This document shows positions 50,272 through 61,426 of a stretch of 64,000 nt of DNA, in pieces. The notes beneath the pieces were generated by a model. That model made no database searches. It was given only the letters and a program-made list of their open reading frames with translations, and was not told where the DNA came from. Within the stretch, counting starts at the first letter, position 1, and each line of letters starts with the position of its first letter. Origin of the DNA: Tritrichomonas musculus (Eukaryota > Parabasalia > Tritrichomonadida > Tritrichomonadidae); contig JAPFFF010000020.1 of the NCBI GenBank assembly GCA_039105265.1, positions 2,311,001 through 2,375,000 on the forward strand, read 5' to 3'. A program made the translations under genes and the position numbers.

Positions 50272-50391
50272 ATTATTATAAATAATAAGAATGAATGATA
50301 AAAAATACATATAAAAGTGAAATCAATAACTTTCATACTTTAAATAATAATAATAATAAAAAATAAAAATAACAATAAAAGTGAAACACAT
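49999..50391. other. Convergent 3' spacer with long poly-T
   Basis: Shares AAGTTGTTATCGTACA with the 3' flank of locus 2. A run of about 40 T residues (near 50229-50270) and AATAATAATAA simple sequence follow. No gene. Confidence 0.6.
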
Positions 50392-53300
50392 TTAAATGGA
50401 TCCATCTTTCGATGTTTGAACTTTTTCAAAATCTTCTTCATACTCGATATTGACTGTATTCACAACATTCGTATAAGTGAAGAGCGGATTTTCCTGTGTC
50501 ATCGACTGTGTGCCATAAACATTATTGTTGACTGCATCAACTTCAACACTCATTTCTTTCTCTTTTTCTGCTTCTCTCTTCATCTTTTCAATCTTTTCTT
50601 CCTTCTTCTTCTTTCTGACAATCACAATGACAACAACAACAGCAATGATGACAACGACGAAAACAACACCAACTGTCACAAAAATCAATAGTTTGTTGTT
50701 GTTTGATTTTGGTTTCCTGGCTGGTGTTGGCGTTGAGAACGAGTTTTGGTCAATCAGGTCGTCGAGGATGAGTGGATGCTCGCACTCGGTGCTGCTCACG
50801 TCGTTATCGCGCACTGTGATTGAGAAATCACTCGCAGAGTTCGATGCTCCACCATCTGAAGAAATGCCAATTCGCTCTCTGTCAAATGAATAGATGTCAT
50901 CTGTATCGAAGCATGAGTTGTCGATGTTTATCTTGCCACTCAAATCATCATTGATGAAGATGTGAACGTAGCTGCGACTCGCATTCAAAATGTCTGACAT
51001 TTCATCCAAATATTCATTATTCAGCAATCTTTGTTCTTTATCTGAAAATGTCTTTGTTTCTTCTTTATCTGAAAATGCCTTTGTTTCTTCTTTATCTGAA
51101 AATGCCTTCGTTTCTTCTTTATCTGAAAATGCCTTTGCTTCTTCTTTATTTGAAAATGCCTTCGTTTCTTCTTTATTTGAAAATGTCTTCGTTTCTTCTT
51201 TATCTGAAAATGCCTTTGCTTCTTCTTTATTTGAAAATGCCTTTGTTTCTTCTTTATTTGAAAATGTCTTCGTTTCTTCTTTATCTGAAAATGCTTTTGC
51301 TTCTTCTTTATTTGAAAATGCCTTTGTTTCTTCTTTATCTGAAAATGCCTTTGCTTCTTCTTTATTTGAAAATGCCTTTGTTTCTTCTTTATCTGAAAAT
51401 GCCTTTGTTTCTTCTTTATCTGAAAATGCCTTTGCTTCTTCTTTATTTGAAAATGCCTTTGTTTCTTCTTTATTTGAAAATGCCTTTGTTTCTTCTTTAT
51501 CTGAAAATGCCTTTGTTTCTTCTTTGTTTGAAAATGCCTTTGTTTCTTCTTTATCTGAAAATGTCTTCGTTTCCTCTTTGTTTGGTGAAGGTGTCTCTAG
51601 TGGTGGACAATCGCTTGGTGACTGTGTCGTTAGCTTTGATGTGTTCAGAAGATAGAAGCGTGTGAACGACGTGCTCTTGATGTTGATTTCTCCATTGATG
51701 TTTGGGTTCTGCAGTGCGACGATGCTCTTCGATGGGTTTATCACTGAATAGACAGATTTCTCTATAACAATTGAAACTTCTGAAAACAGTTTGTCATCAA
51801 TAATTGAAAACATTGTCTGCACGTTTGATTCTTCCTTTGGATACGAAAGTTTGATAAACAGTGAATTCACAACACGAACGTTCGCGTGTGCGAACACAGC
51901 GAGCGCGTCTGATGGAATCAGTGAAGATGATGGCTTCGTCAGCAATGCTGAATTGTTAATAAAACGAGATGAATCTATTGTAAAATAACCTCCATTTTTA
52001 ACATAAACGCCACCACCATCAATTAATGCCTCATTCATCTCAAACCAGCAATTCTTGATCAGAATTGAACACTCTTTCACTGTCTCAATGAAGAGTGCTC
52101 CACCTTTATCTTCAGCTTCATTTCTTGTGAAGTTGCAATTACAAATGGAAAAAGAAGACAAAACCGTTTCATCTCCTTGATTCACATAGTATAAAGCTCC
52201 TCCTGATCCGCTTTTCAATGCTTTGTTCGCTGTGAAAATGCAATCTTTAAATTCAAGATTGAATGTTGACATTTTCATTGCTGTCTTTATGCTCATTCCA
52301 ATTCCTCCTCCAAATCCACTCTTTTTCGTTTTTGGGAGAAAGTATTTGTTCTCTTTGAACAAAAAGTTTTCAATCACAAAATTTTTCTCTGATGAATTTA
52401 TCAATGAAATGGAAATGATTGACTCTTTTTCTTCATTCTCATCAAGATTATTACAATTACAAATCGTGTTGTTTCTTAATGTGAAGTGTTCACTCATCAA
52501 TGAAAGTTGTAATGCATGCTTAACTGAAGAAAATGTGCATTCAACGATGGTAATCGTGCTTTCTTTCATCGGATTGAAAGCAAGTCCATATTCGCTGTTC
52601 TTAATGGTTGCGTTTATTACTGTCAATCCATTAAGCATTGACGAATTTGGGTCAATTTGAATGCCACCACATTTGTTGATCATAACGTTCTCAATCATGA
52701 ATGATTTCTTGCAAAAACATGAAATTGAATGATCATGGAAAACTGAATCATCTCCATTGAATGAAACATTTCTTATGAGAAGTGATGAATTCGTTTTCAC
52801 ACTGATTAGAATGGGCTCGGTATATTTGTTTGTGCTCTCAAATGTTGAATCTTGAATGCAAATGTCTTTTCCACATCTTTCAATGCAAATTGACTTCATT
52901 TGACAAAAGGAAAATGAACATTCTGAAACAATTACCCTATCCAAGCAATCTGATACATAAATCGCGTAGGCTGAATTGCTTTCAAACTGGCTGCTTTCAA
53001 TAGAGAGAAAGTTAATCGTGTCTGAAATGTGTAATGAATAATCTGAGTTATTCATAAAGATGCAGTTCATTAATGATATATTCATCTCTGAACCTGAAAT
53101 TTGCATTGAATGTTCCTTGTTGCTTGAAAATAAACAGTCTGTAACAGACATGTTTGATGAACATTCATAAATGAGAATTGAATTCACATTGTTGTTTGAA
53201 AATGTGCAACTCGTGATGGAGAAGATGGAATGACAGTTTGATATGAGTAATGATTTCTCTTGATTATTTTCAAATGAACAATGAAGAATTGAAAGATTCG

Positions 53301-56300
53301 AGTCAAGATTTGATAGATGAAGTGAGCAATTTTTATTTCCTGAAAAAGTGGAATTCAAAAGTGTCACTTCTTTCAGACAATCGTAAATCTGCAATGAATT
53401 GTCTTTATTGCTTATGAACAAGGAATTCAATATCATCACTTCTTGTGAACAATTCTCAATGAGTAATGAGTGGTCATTATTACTTACAAATGATGAATTA
53501 AATATAGTGATTTCTTTCTCACAATTGCTAATCAATAATGATTTGTTTCCATCATCATAAAATGAGCAGTTTGTAACAAAAAGTCTTTTTGTGCAGTTAT
53601 CAAAATGCATCGAACAGCATTCGTTTTTTATAAATGAACAATTGATCAATGAAAATGAATCTGACAAAGATTCATCTTTCAAATCATCAAAATACAAATA
53701 AACAGACGATTGTTCTTCATTTGGAGTCGATTCATTATTCGAATTCGATTCAAAAACACAATTCGCAATCGTTACATTTTTGACAAACAAATATAAAGCA
53801 TTTCCTCTCTGTTTACTGCATCTGTTTTCTTTAAAGAAACAATTATCAAAGCTTAAGAATGTCGTTCTTTCATTCGTCTTTGTTTCAATGAATGCAAAAG
53901 CGCCACCATGATTTAATGCTTCATTTGAAATGAACTTACAATCAACAAAACTTAAGAAGACTTCTTTTTCTTTCCCTTTAATTAGATTCAAATTAACAAC
54001 AAAACCTGTTCCACCACCATTCATCCAACTTTCTCCTCCTTCTTTGTTGTTATACTTGTTATTTTCAAAGGTAAAATGGTCGATTGTAATGTCATTAATT
54101 GAACTGTTTCTTAGATCAATTTCAAAAATAGGTAAATTGTTCTCGTTTAATTTTTGATTGTTTTTAATTGTGATGTTAGCAACATCAATGTCATTCAAAA
54201 CAAGCAATAAACAAGCAAAATTCGTGAATCCATCAAAAACGTTGTTTTTGAATTGAATGACATCTGACACAAAATTATCTGGCACTTTTTTATTTGGCAT
54301 GTAAAGAAAACCATCAATTGAATTACTGAATGACGAGTTAATGATCTTTACTTGCTGCGTCCAATCATTCAACAAAACAGAGCCACTGTTATTAACTGAA
54401 CAATTTGTCATTATAAATGAGCCATTTTCACTTTGTTGATCATAAAAGATTGAGTATTTAGGTGACAAGCAATTAATGAATGAAACATTATCAAATTCAG
54501 AATCACTGTCGATTTTCACCAGGAATGAATTAAAGGTGTCACTTCTAACATCATTGATGTTTTCGTTCTCAAAAATGGTGCTCCTTATAGTGATCGGAAC
54601 TTGAGAAACATTGATGATTGCAAGATCACTTTCATCTGTCAAATCTTTGTGTGATAGCTTGTTGTTCCTGAACTGACAACTACTCAGTAATGCACTTTTA
54701 GCAATATTGTTTATAGTTATGAAAAAACCATCATTCACATTGTTTTCAAAGATGCATTTTGTTAATTCTAATGAATAAGCATCTTGGAAAAACAAAGGAA
54801 TCTTTGAGCATGAAATATATCGACAGTCATATAGTCTCAATTTCTTGACTATGTCTTCTTCTATATTTTCCGGTGTTTGAGAGATGAAATGTGTATAATT
54901 AAAGTGACAATTAATGAAATAAAAACGATCATAATTCCTTGAAATTGATGCAGCTTTATCAAATTTAATACAAATTAATTCTGTTGATGTGCTTTCATTG
55001 ATAAAAGAACAGTTGTATAAAGTAGGTGTGTTTTTTGCATATAAGTATATTTCTGGTCCTTTACCTAAACCACTGTTATTAATGAAGGTGTTGCCAATGA
55101 TTTCAATTCGTCCTGCAGCCTTGCTTTTAATTGATTCATAACAAAGAGCTCCACCTGAAGCAAGAATAGAACAATTTGCAATCGTATTATATCTTAGTGC
55201 TAGATTTGCTGATGCACCTGAATAAACAGCTCTTGAAAATGATCTCTCTTTATCTGTGTAATAAATAGAATTCTCAATAAGAAAAAGTTCTGAGCGTGAA
55301 TAAATCATTGAATTTGGAATATCATTGTCAATCCCATTATCAATGATTTTTGAGCGTGATATTTCCATCCTTGCATAAAGAAGTGTCGCATAAATAGCAT
55401 GGCCTCTTGAATTACTATGTAAACATGAATTATTCCGGAATTCACATTTTAACATCGTCATGTAAACCATGTTGCTAGCAAAACTAATATAAATCGCTCC
55501 TCCGTTTGATCCTTGTTCATAGGATGCATAATTATCTTGAAAAAGGCATCCTGCCAATGTGCATGATGTTGATGTTCTAATCCAAAGAGCGCCACCTCCA
55601 TCACTTCCATCACAGTGATTACCAATGAAATTGCAGTCAGTAAATGTCAAATGTGTTGGCTTGACTAATTCATCATAACCAAGGCCATAACCACCACCAT
55701 TATTAGGTGAATAATTATTGATGAAATCACAATGAGAAAAAGCTGAATGAATTGTATAAATGTTGAATTCATCACGAAGATTATTCAGCCAAATACCTGA
55801 GCCTCCACCATCTAAGCAGTTGACATTCTCGATAAATTTCAGATTATCAAATAACACTGTCCCTCGAAACTCAACTTTAAAGGAAATATAAATTGAGTAG
55901 TCTGATCTTATTCCTTTGATCGTTATGTTATAAAATGTTGGATAAGTTAAGGTGCTTAATTTGAGTTTGAAGATGGCTGAGTTCGTCGCTTCACACTCTA
56001 AAAAATAACAGTTTTGAATAGAGATCTTTTCAAGCTCTGTTGTTTGAATACCTTCATAATAAATGCATCCACCTTCATTGACAATTTTTGATCCACAACG
56101 AATGAAGTTGCAATTATCAAAAGAAAAGTTCGATGCTTCAATCAATGCAACTCTTGGATTCATTATTGACTTATCGTCAAACTCAAAAATTGAATTGATG
56201 CATTCAAAATATTGAACATTAATTGGACATGATATAATGCTGTAAGGAAGTCTTAGATAGCAAGTGGTCTTACAGTTTTTGAAGGTGCAATTTTCAATCA

Positions 56301-58581
56301 AAAACAAAGGACATGTTCCTGAGCATTCAAAATCAACTGCTGAATAATCAGAAGTTGATTGTGTCCCATTAAATGTATTGTTAATTAAACAAAATGATTG
56401 TGTTCCTGACTTTTGGTTGACATAGATTGCACCTCCTTTAAAGTCATGGTATTCATTATTGTTTATTCCGCAGCTTTCAAAATAACAGTTTTCAATTTGG
56501 ACACTTTTGTTTGTCTCCACCGCAATTGCGCCTCCTTTGTTCGCATTCGTGTAACAGTTAGAAAAGTGGCATGACAATATTTCAACATGATAATTCAAGC
56601 ACGTGTCACCTTGAATTAAAATAGCACCACCTCCAAAAATTGAACTAAAAGTCCTCTCAAAAAAGCACTCTGTGAAAGTCACTCGATCTTCGTCAGACGA
56701 TTCTGTCTTATACAAAAAGCCGCATCCACCACCACCACATTCTTCAGCTGTTTCAATTGGATGTGTGTTAAAAAAAGAGACATTTTGAAGTAACACTTCT
56801 CCTGCCTCATTCATTGCTATCGTTAACGGTTTCATTTCAATAACAATGGCGAAATTATGTATCGAATTTGATATATTCAAATTGAAAAATTTGGGACGCG
56901 ATATAAATGGACTGAGATATGCTACACAGCTGTAACCTGAGCATTCAATAAAGTCACAGTTTTGTATAATAACTGACTCATTGACTGTCTCATCATACGC
57001 CTGGGGAATGTACTTGATTGCTGAAGAAGAGCACTGTGTAAAAGTGCAGCCATCAATGAACACGCTGCACATATGGTCGATAAAAACGCCATTCGTGCTG
57101 CAACTTCTCACTGTGTTATTTAAAAAGTGTAGTTCATGGCAAGCTGTGTGAACGATAGAGTTCTTCTCACTCAATGAAATATCTGTAAAAGTGCAGCCAA
57201 TAACGGTTAGTGATGAATTGAATTGCGTATCGCCATCAATCAAAATGAGGTCACAGTTTTTTCTGCCAGTTAAGTCAGCATTAGCAATCGACGTGTTCGC
57301 AACTCGCACTTCGAAGTATTCATTTTCAGACAATTTCAGAGGCGAAAACTTGAGCAAGCAATAATTAAGTGTACCTTTAATTGTGCAGCTATCAATATTA
57401 ACAAAATAACCGTTTTGTACGTTAATCAATGCAGATTCTGAAGACGCGAAATTTCCATCAAAAATACAGTCTTTGAACGAAACACAGCACCCATTTCTGG
57501 AACTGTCAAAAACGCCAGCTGAGTTACCAATCTCTCCTCGGTTCACATCACCATTTCTGCTAAACACGCATCCAACAAATTCTGTATTCAAAAAGTGGAA
57601 ACCGTCAGAATTTTGAGAACTTTCACTATAAAAACCGATTCCGCTCCCTTCGACGGACTTCGTGTAGCTGTTGCCGATGAAACTCGAGTCTCTAATTAAA
57701 ATATGATCGTTCTCTTCTGAATTAAATGTAACCACGCTATTTATAAAATTGACATGATTTTTTATCGTGTTGTTTGAGAAGGAAAAAGTGCCATCCAAAT
57801 TGAGATAAAAAGCGGATCCAAGGACTTCTTTGTTTTCTGATTTTTGCTGTAAATTATTTGAATCAAAAACGCAGTCGCTTATTGAAATATTCTCTGAAAA
57901 TTGAATAGATAATGCTCCGCCGTTTTGATCGATAGGTCCAACCATATTATTAAAGATATTTTCTGTTAGGTTGACGTTTTTGGTATAAAATGAGTGAATG
58001 GAACTGCTAAATCGTTGCTCTGACTTGAATTGCGTAAAAGAAATTTGAATATTATTTGCATTATTAATTAAAATGATGGTTCCATCTGGATCACTTTCAT
58101 ATCCGTTATCTAAAAAATTACAGCTGGTAATATAAATGTCGTTATTCGGATTTTCTTCAACAAAAACGATATGACTAATTGGAAAACTGGGCGATAATCT
58201 ATTACTTGAAGAACATCTTAGAAAATTGCAATCTTCAATAGAAAGATCACTGCTTTTAATATTAATTATGGATATTGATCCATCTGATTGAGAATTTTCT
58301 GGAACGCTGATACTATTGAAAATACATTTAACAATTATTATAGATTGACAGCCTATTTCACTCTTAATATTAAATGTATTTTCAAAATTTTTTTCTGATA
58401 TTTCACATGTCGCAGTGCATACGTAATTATTTTCTGAAGATAATTTCTTCTTATCTGATTTTGAAATATTTTTTGAAGAAAAATGTTTAGTTGAGAGAGT
58501 TAAAGAAGATAATATGACCGGGTTCATTTGGGTTGAATGGGAATCGTAAACGACGAATAAAAAAAGAAGAAAACTAATCAT
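50392..58581 (-). CDS. Giant Pmp-like (polymorphic membrane protein) right-handed beta-helix surface protein
   Basis: 2729 residues. A signal peptide (MISFLLFLFVVYDSHS) is followed by some 2300 residues of parallel beta-helix coils marked by recurring CxF..N, GGAI/GGAL and FxxN elements (for example GGAIAVETNKSVQIENCYFE). Residues of about 1690-1980 are 20-30-residue coils of the form SLLISNC...F.ITSCTFSNN. Near the C terminus are 20 copies of the 9-residue repeat KEETKAFSD/N (about 51039-51578). A 25-residue transmembrane helix follows at about 2631-2655 (LLIFVTVGVVFVVVIIAVVV). The 74-residue cytosolic tail starts RKKKKEEK and contains ENPLFTY, an NPxF-type sorting motif. Trichomonad Pmp proteins are surface-exposed and implicated in adhesion and aggregation; this role is by family. 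The frame is intact throughout. Confidence 0.88.
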   Translation of the reverse strand: MISFLLFLFVVYDSHSTQMNPVILSSLTLSTKHFSSKNISKSDKKKLSSENNYVCTATCEISEKNFENTFNIKSEIGCQSIIIVKCIFNSISVPENSQSDGSISIINIKSSDLSIEDCNFLRCSSSNRLSPSFPISHIVFVEENPNNDIYITSCNFLDNGYESDPDGTIILINNANNIQISFTQFKSEQRFSSSIHSFYTKNVNLTENIFNNMVGPIDQNGGALSIQFSENISISDCVFDSNNLQQKSENKEVLGSAFYLNLDGTFSFSNNTIKNHVNFINSVVTFNSEENDHILIRDSSFIGNSYTKSVEGSGIGFYSESSQNSDGFHFLNTEFVGCVFSRNGDVNRGEIGNSAGVFDSSRNGCCVSFKDCIFDGNFASSESALINVQNGYFVNIDSCTIKGTLNYCLLKFSPLKLSENEYFEVRVANTSIANADLTGRKNCDLILIDGDTQFNSSLTVIGCTFTDISLSEKNSIVHTACHELHFLNNTVRSCSTNGVFIDHMCSVFIDGCTFTQCSSSAIKYIPQAYDETVNESVIIQNCDFIECSGYSCVAYLSPFISRPKFFNLNISNSIHNFAIVIEMKPLTIAMNEAGEVLLQNVSFFNTHPIETAEECGGGGCGFLYKTESSDEDRVTFTECFFERTFSSIFGGGAILIQGDTCLNYHVEILSCHFSNCYTNANKGGAIAVETNKSVQIENCYFESCGINNNEYHDFKGGAIYVNQKSGTQSFCLINNTFNGTQSTSDYSAVDFECSGTCPLFLIENCTFKNCKTTCYLRLPYSIISCPINVQYFECINSIFEFDDKSIMNPRVALIEASNFSFDNCNFIRCGSKIVNEGGCIYYEGIQTTELEKISIQNCYFLECEATNSAIFKLKLSTLTYPTFYNITIKGIRSDYSIYISFKVEFRGTVLFDNLKFIENVNCLDGGGSGIWLNNLRDEFNIYTIHSAFSHCDFINNYSPNNGGGYGLGYDELVKPTHLTFTDCNFIGNHCDGSDGGGALWIRTSTSCTLAGCLFQDNYASYEQGSNGGAIYISFASNMVYMTMLKCEFRNNSCLHSNSRGHAIYATLLYARMEISRSKIIDNGIDNDIPNSMIYSRSELFLIENSIYYTDKERSFSRAVYSGASANLALRYNTIANCSILASGGALCYESIKSKAAGRIEIIGNTFINNSGLGKGPEIYLYAKNTPTLYNCSFINESTSTELICIKFDKAASISRNYDRFYFINCHFNYTHFISQTPENIEEDIVKKLRLYDCRYISCSKIPLFFQDAYSLELTKCIFENNVNDGFFITINNIAKSALLSSCQFRNNKLSHKDLTDESDLAIINVSQVPITIRSTIFENENINDVRSDTFNSFLVKIDSDSEFDNVSFINCLSPKYSIFYDQQSENGSFIMTNCSVNNSGSVLLNDWTQQVKIINSSFSNSIDGFLYMPNKKVPDNFVSDVIQFKNNVFDGFTNFACLLLVLNDIDVANITIKNNQKLNENNLPIFEIDLRNSSINDITIDHFTFENNKYNNKEGGESWMNGGGTGFVVNLNLIKGKEKEVFLSFVDCKFISNEALNHGGAFAFIETKTNERTTFLSFDNCFFKENRCSKQRGNALYLFVKNVTIANCVFESNSNNESTPNEEQSSVYLYFDDLKDESLSDSFSLINCSFIKNECCSMHFDNCTKRLFVTNCSFYDDGNKSLLISNCEKEITIFNSSFVSNNDHSLLIENCSQEVMILNSLFISNKDNSLQIYDCLKEVTLLNSTFSGNKNCSLHLSNLDSNLSILHCSFENNQEKSLLISNCHSIFSITSCTFSNNNVNSILIYECSSNMSVTDCLFSSNKEHSMQISGSEMNISLMNCIFMNNSDYSLHISDTINFLSIESSQFESNSAYAIYVSDCLDRVIVSECSFSFCQMKSICIERCGKDICIQDSTFESTNKYTEPILISVKTNSSLLIRNVSFNGDDSVFHDHSISCFCKKSFMIENVMINKCGGIQIDPNSSMLNGLTVINATIKNSEYGLAFNPMKESTITIVECTFSSVKHALQLSLMSEHFTLRNNTICNCNNLDENEEKESIISISLINSSEKNFVIENFLFKENKYFLPKTKKSGFGGGIGMSIKTAMKMSTFNLEFKDCIFTANKALKSGSGGALYYVNQGDETVLSSFSICNCNFTRNEAEDKGGALFIETVKECSILIKNCWFEMNEALIDGGGVYVKNGGYFTIDSSRFINNSALLTKPSSSLIPSDALAVFAHANVRVVNSLFIKLSYPKEESNVQTMFSIIDDKLFSEVSIVIEKSVYSVINPSKSIVALQNPNINGEINIKSTSFTRFYLLNTSKLTTQSPSDCPPLETPSPNKEETKTFSDKEETKAFSNKEETKAFSDKEETKAFSNKEETKAFSNKEEAKAFSDKEETKAFSDKEETKAFSNKEEAKAFSDKEETKAFSNKEEAKAFSDKEETKTFSNKEETKAFSNKEEAKAFSDKEETKTFSNKEETKAFSNKEEAKAFSDKEETKAFSDKEETKAFSDKEETKTFSDKEQRLLNNEYLDEMSDILNASRSYVHIFINDDLSGKINIDNSCFDTDDIYSFDRERIGISSDGGASNSASDFSITVRDNDVSSTECEHPLILDDLIDQNSFSTPTPARKPKSNNNKLLIFVTVGVVFVVVIIAVVVVIVIVRKKKKEEKIEKMKREAEKEKEMSVEVDAVNNNVYGTQSMTQENPLFTYTNVVNTVNIEYEEDFEKVQTSKDGSI
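51039..51578 (-). repeat. 27-bp tandem repeat inside the Pmp-like gene, 20 copies
   Basis: Encodes KEE(T/A)K(A/T)FS(D/N), twenty times without a break in frame. Differences are restricted to the three alternating residues, and a 5-unit pattern (...SNKEEAKAFSDKEETK...) repeats, which points to recent unequal exchange. Its place between the beta-helix and the membrane helix suggests a stalk whose length can vary among strains. Confidence 0.9.
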
Positions 58582-59186
58582 TTATTTCATTCAGATAAAT
58601 ACCAATTATAGAAAAAAAAAAATTTTGTTAATAAATATTTACTTTGAGTTATTATGATAGATAATGAGGAAAAAATATATTTATTTTTTAAAAGAGTAGC
58701 TAATTGTCGTAAAATAGTTTATTATCAAATTTGAGAATTGTAAAAAAAGATTTTTTTTTTCTTTCATAATTTGTGATAATTCAATTAGGAGAAAAGGTTT
58801 TATTTAAATATTCCAATATTTTATAAAAATGATTGTCTACAAGTTTAAAAATATTTTTAGAGTTATAATTTAAATTAGAATAATTATTTTTAAATATGAG
58901 TTTTATTTTGGAATTTTTAAAAAATATATGCATTTATATGAAAATCAACTGTATTTCAAAAACTCAAATTTCACAAAATAAAATTTTTAAATATATTTTC
59001 AAAACTATATTTTCCTTTACAGAAAACAGAAAAAAATATAATTTATTAGATATTTATAAATAAATTTTATTATTAAAAATTATTAATAATTTTTTTATTT
59101 ATTTTTTTAATAATATTCAAATATAAATGTAATTTATAAAAATCGTAAATTTTTTATATAAAATCTTTTTCTATAGTGTTTATTCG

Positions 59187-59228
<42 letters not shown>

Positions 59229-59404
59229 TAAAGAGTGTTATCATAAAAACGTAAATTATTCATCCAATAATTATACATTTTGGATCAACTAAAGTATAGT
59301 TAGACTTTTCTGAAGAACCTTCAAAAAGTGGAAATCATTCAGAAAAAATAATCTAAATAAAATAATTGAATGATATTAAGAAAAAAGATGGCTGAATATA
59401 TGTA
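58582..59404. other. AT-rich intergenic spacer
   Basis: Upstream of the Pmp-like gene. It holds a T-run joined to an A-run near 59190-59229. No clear Inr and no gene. Confidence 0.5.
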
Positions 59405-59618
59405 CATTCAAATTCACCGTCCACTTTTTGAAAAAAAGCTAATGAGTCATGAGCTTACCGAGTCTTACCGCCACCCACGGGTTCTCGGCTGCGCTCGACG
59501 CCCGCTAGGCGGTATGTAGACTTCGGTGAAAAATATGTAAAAATGAATGGACAGATATGCATTCAAAATATTGAGGTCATTTTGTTTCTTACCAAAAAGT
59601 GGACGGTGAATTTGAATG
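59405..59618. mobile_element. Foldback/MITE-like element 2 with perfect 26-bp inverted repeats
   Basis: Left arm 59405-59430 (CATTCAAATTCACCGTCC then ACTTTTTG) and right arm 59593-59618 are exact inverted copies. The GC-rich core at 59457-59528 matches that of the element at 30432, followed in both by AAAATATGTAAAAAT or a variant. The arms of the two elements share only the innermost ACTTTTTG. No gene. Confidence 0.65.
59457..59528. ncRNA. GC-rich hairpin core (possible structured RNA), copy 2
   Basis: ACCGAGTCTTACCGCC pairs with GGCGGTATGTAGACTTCGGT to form a stem with small bulges. Inside are CGGG...CCCG and the small hairpin CGCCCGCTAGGCG (59499-59511). It has fewer disruptions than copy 1. 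See copy 1 for the compensatory pair. Confidence 0.45.
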
Positions 59619-59631
59619 ATACAAAAAATCG

Positions 59632-60480
59632 GCCTTGATAATCGTCAATCTTGATAACAGATTTATAAACTGATAATCGAGTATCAAAAGCTAAATAGTG
59701 AAGCATTTGATATCTATGTTCAAAATGACAAGCCTGTATAAGTAATGAATAAAGAATATCAAAATAAAGCTGTCCTTTATTGACCTTCGTTCATAATATG
59801 TGGTTTAGAAAATATATATTAGTAAATATATATTTTTTCTAACATAAATATATCTTGTTAAAAATTTTGATTAATGGTTTTAAATCAGGAAAAATTTATT
59901 CATATATATATATATAACTTAGAATTACCAAATTTTTTAATGATTTTAATGTTTTTTTTTTTTTTTTTTTGTAAATGGAAATATTAGATTTTAAAAAAAA
60001 GATAATAATAATAATTCAAGATGATTTTCAGATAAGATTAATTTTTATTAAGAAATTGCTGCATAATATTTCTACATTTTGCATATTGCAAAAATGTGTT
60101 GACTATGAAAAAGATTTTTGCCATCAATTAGGTATTAAGTCATCCAAATGGTACAAAGAGTGTTTTATTTTTCTTCTGTTTTGTGGAAAAATTAGTTTTA
60201 AGAATTTTTTTGATTTCAAAACATGTTAAGATTCTTCAATATTACTGAACAATGCATCAACTATATCATATTGTACCATTATATTGACTTATTTGTGCTT
60301 CCAACCTTTTAAAATCCTGTATATCTGAGAGAGATCTTATTTGATTTCTATAAAAAACAATAATAAACGCTCTTTTTTTATTCAAATTTTATTAGAAAAT
60401 ATCGTCAATCTATTCAATTTAATATTATACTAATAATAGAAAATTTCAATTATTATCAAAAAAATTGAATATATTAGTAG
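59632..60480. other. AT-rich spacer before the Polinton region
   Basis: No gene that I can support. An 84-codon frame from 59975 (MEILDFKKKIIIIIQDD...) has a coding-like middle (LGIKSSKWYKECFIFLLFC) but no family likeness and begins in a homopolymer. Confidence 0.4.
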
Positions 60481-60489
60481 TATGATAAA

Positions 60490-60790
60490 AAGGGTGATTT
60501 CGGACCGAAGTCCTCACTCCCCCTTTTTAATGTCGTCCGCCTAGCGCAAGTACAACTGTTAAACCTTCGATACAATTCTTATATCTTTCTCCAATATTAT
60601 CTTCAATAGGCGTGATTTCTCAAAAACAATGCTCAGGACCGTTTTCAAAATCAAAATCAACGTCATTGAAAACTTTTTTGATGATCGCCATTTTATCGAA
60701 TTACATATGCGAGATAAATTTATGGACTTGTGCGGGGTTTTCATTAGTGTTTTCATATGTAATTAAAGGTAGGTGATTTCGGACCCTGTA
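60490..60790 (-). mobile_element. Coding-like stretch at the edge of the Polinton
   Basis: Flanked by two direct copies of GGTGATTTCGGACC (about 60491 and 60772). The minus strand between them carries coherent segments such as MAIIKKVFNDVDFDFENGPE and GERYKNCIEGLTVVLALGGR, in the same direction as the capsid gene. It is probably the remains of another Polinton gene; broken. The direct repeats may be parts of the element's end, but I could not identify a terminal inverted repeat. Confidence 0.35.
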
Positions 60791-60822
60791 TTGTGCATAA
60801 AAATAATTCTCATTTATAGGTT

Positions 60823-61341
60823 TCACGGTTGAATATGATTAAGGACTATATTAAAACTTCTCTTTTCTTTTTGTTCTCGTATTTCTTTTTCTGTTGGTGG
60901 TTTCAACATATTGGAATAGCTTGATGGATAGTACGAAAATGATTCAGTTTCAGTGATTTGATTGTTGATTATAACATATGACATACCATATTTTCGCATC
61001 CACTTTTCACTCTTCGTAACTCTAATGAATAACATTCCACAATTAAACAGCATTGATACCTCATGATTGGAAATAATTTCATGATTAGACAATGAGATAC
61101 AACTTACTTCTACATTACAACTATCACGATTAGGTTTAGCAAAATGATCTGGCATCGTTGAATGTTTATTTATGAAAACATGAGTGGAGGATTCAGTGTT
61201 GAAATAACGAGAGGGGAAGTTCTGCTTTAATACATTCATGATTGCAGTTGGTGATAAGCATCTATAATTCCAATAAATGTTATACTTCTCAATGTTCTTC
61301 GGTGTTATTGTTATTCGTGAGTTTGTCATTTCTGTTGTCAT
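60823..61341 (-). CDS. Polinton-associated protein, possibly minor capsid or accessory
   Basis: 172 residues, MTTEMTNSRITITPKNIEKY..., about 85 bases downstream of the capsid gene and in the same direction. The central segment (CNVEVSCISLSNHEIISNHE, MLFNCGMLFIRVTKSEKWMR) is beta-strand-like, and the end is charged (PPTEKEIREQKEKR). Its position suggests a structural or accessory role next to the capsid protein; the penton-type minor capsid protein is one candidate. I do not recognise its sequence family. Confidence 0.5.
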   Translation of the reverse strand: MTTEMTNSRITITPKNIEKYNIYWNYRCLSPTAIMNVLKQNFPSRYFNTESSTHVFINKHSTMPDHFAKPNRDSCNVEVSCISLSNHEIISNHEVSMLFNCGMLFIRVTKSEKWMRKYGMSYVIINNQITETESFSYYPSSYSNMLKPPTEKEIREQKEKRSFNIVLNHIQP

Positions 61342-61426
61342 CTATTTTTGTACATGAGATAAAATTCAAAAATAATTAAACAAAAATAAAAATCATCAAA
61401 AGTCAACATTAATGAGATTCCACCAC

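Noticed and set aside
51048-51665. Long plus-strand frames over the Pmp repeat (LLYLKMPLF repeats and SSLSENAFV repeats)
   Set aside because: They are mirror images of the 27-bp repeat in the minus-strand gene; period and frame are dictated by it.
59975-60229. 84-codon plus-strand frame
   Set aside because: Begins in a homopolymer, no Inr, no recognisable domain; kept only as a remark on the spacer.
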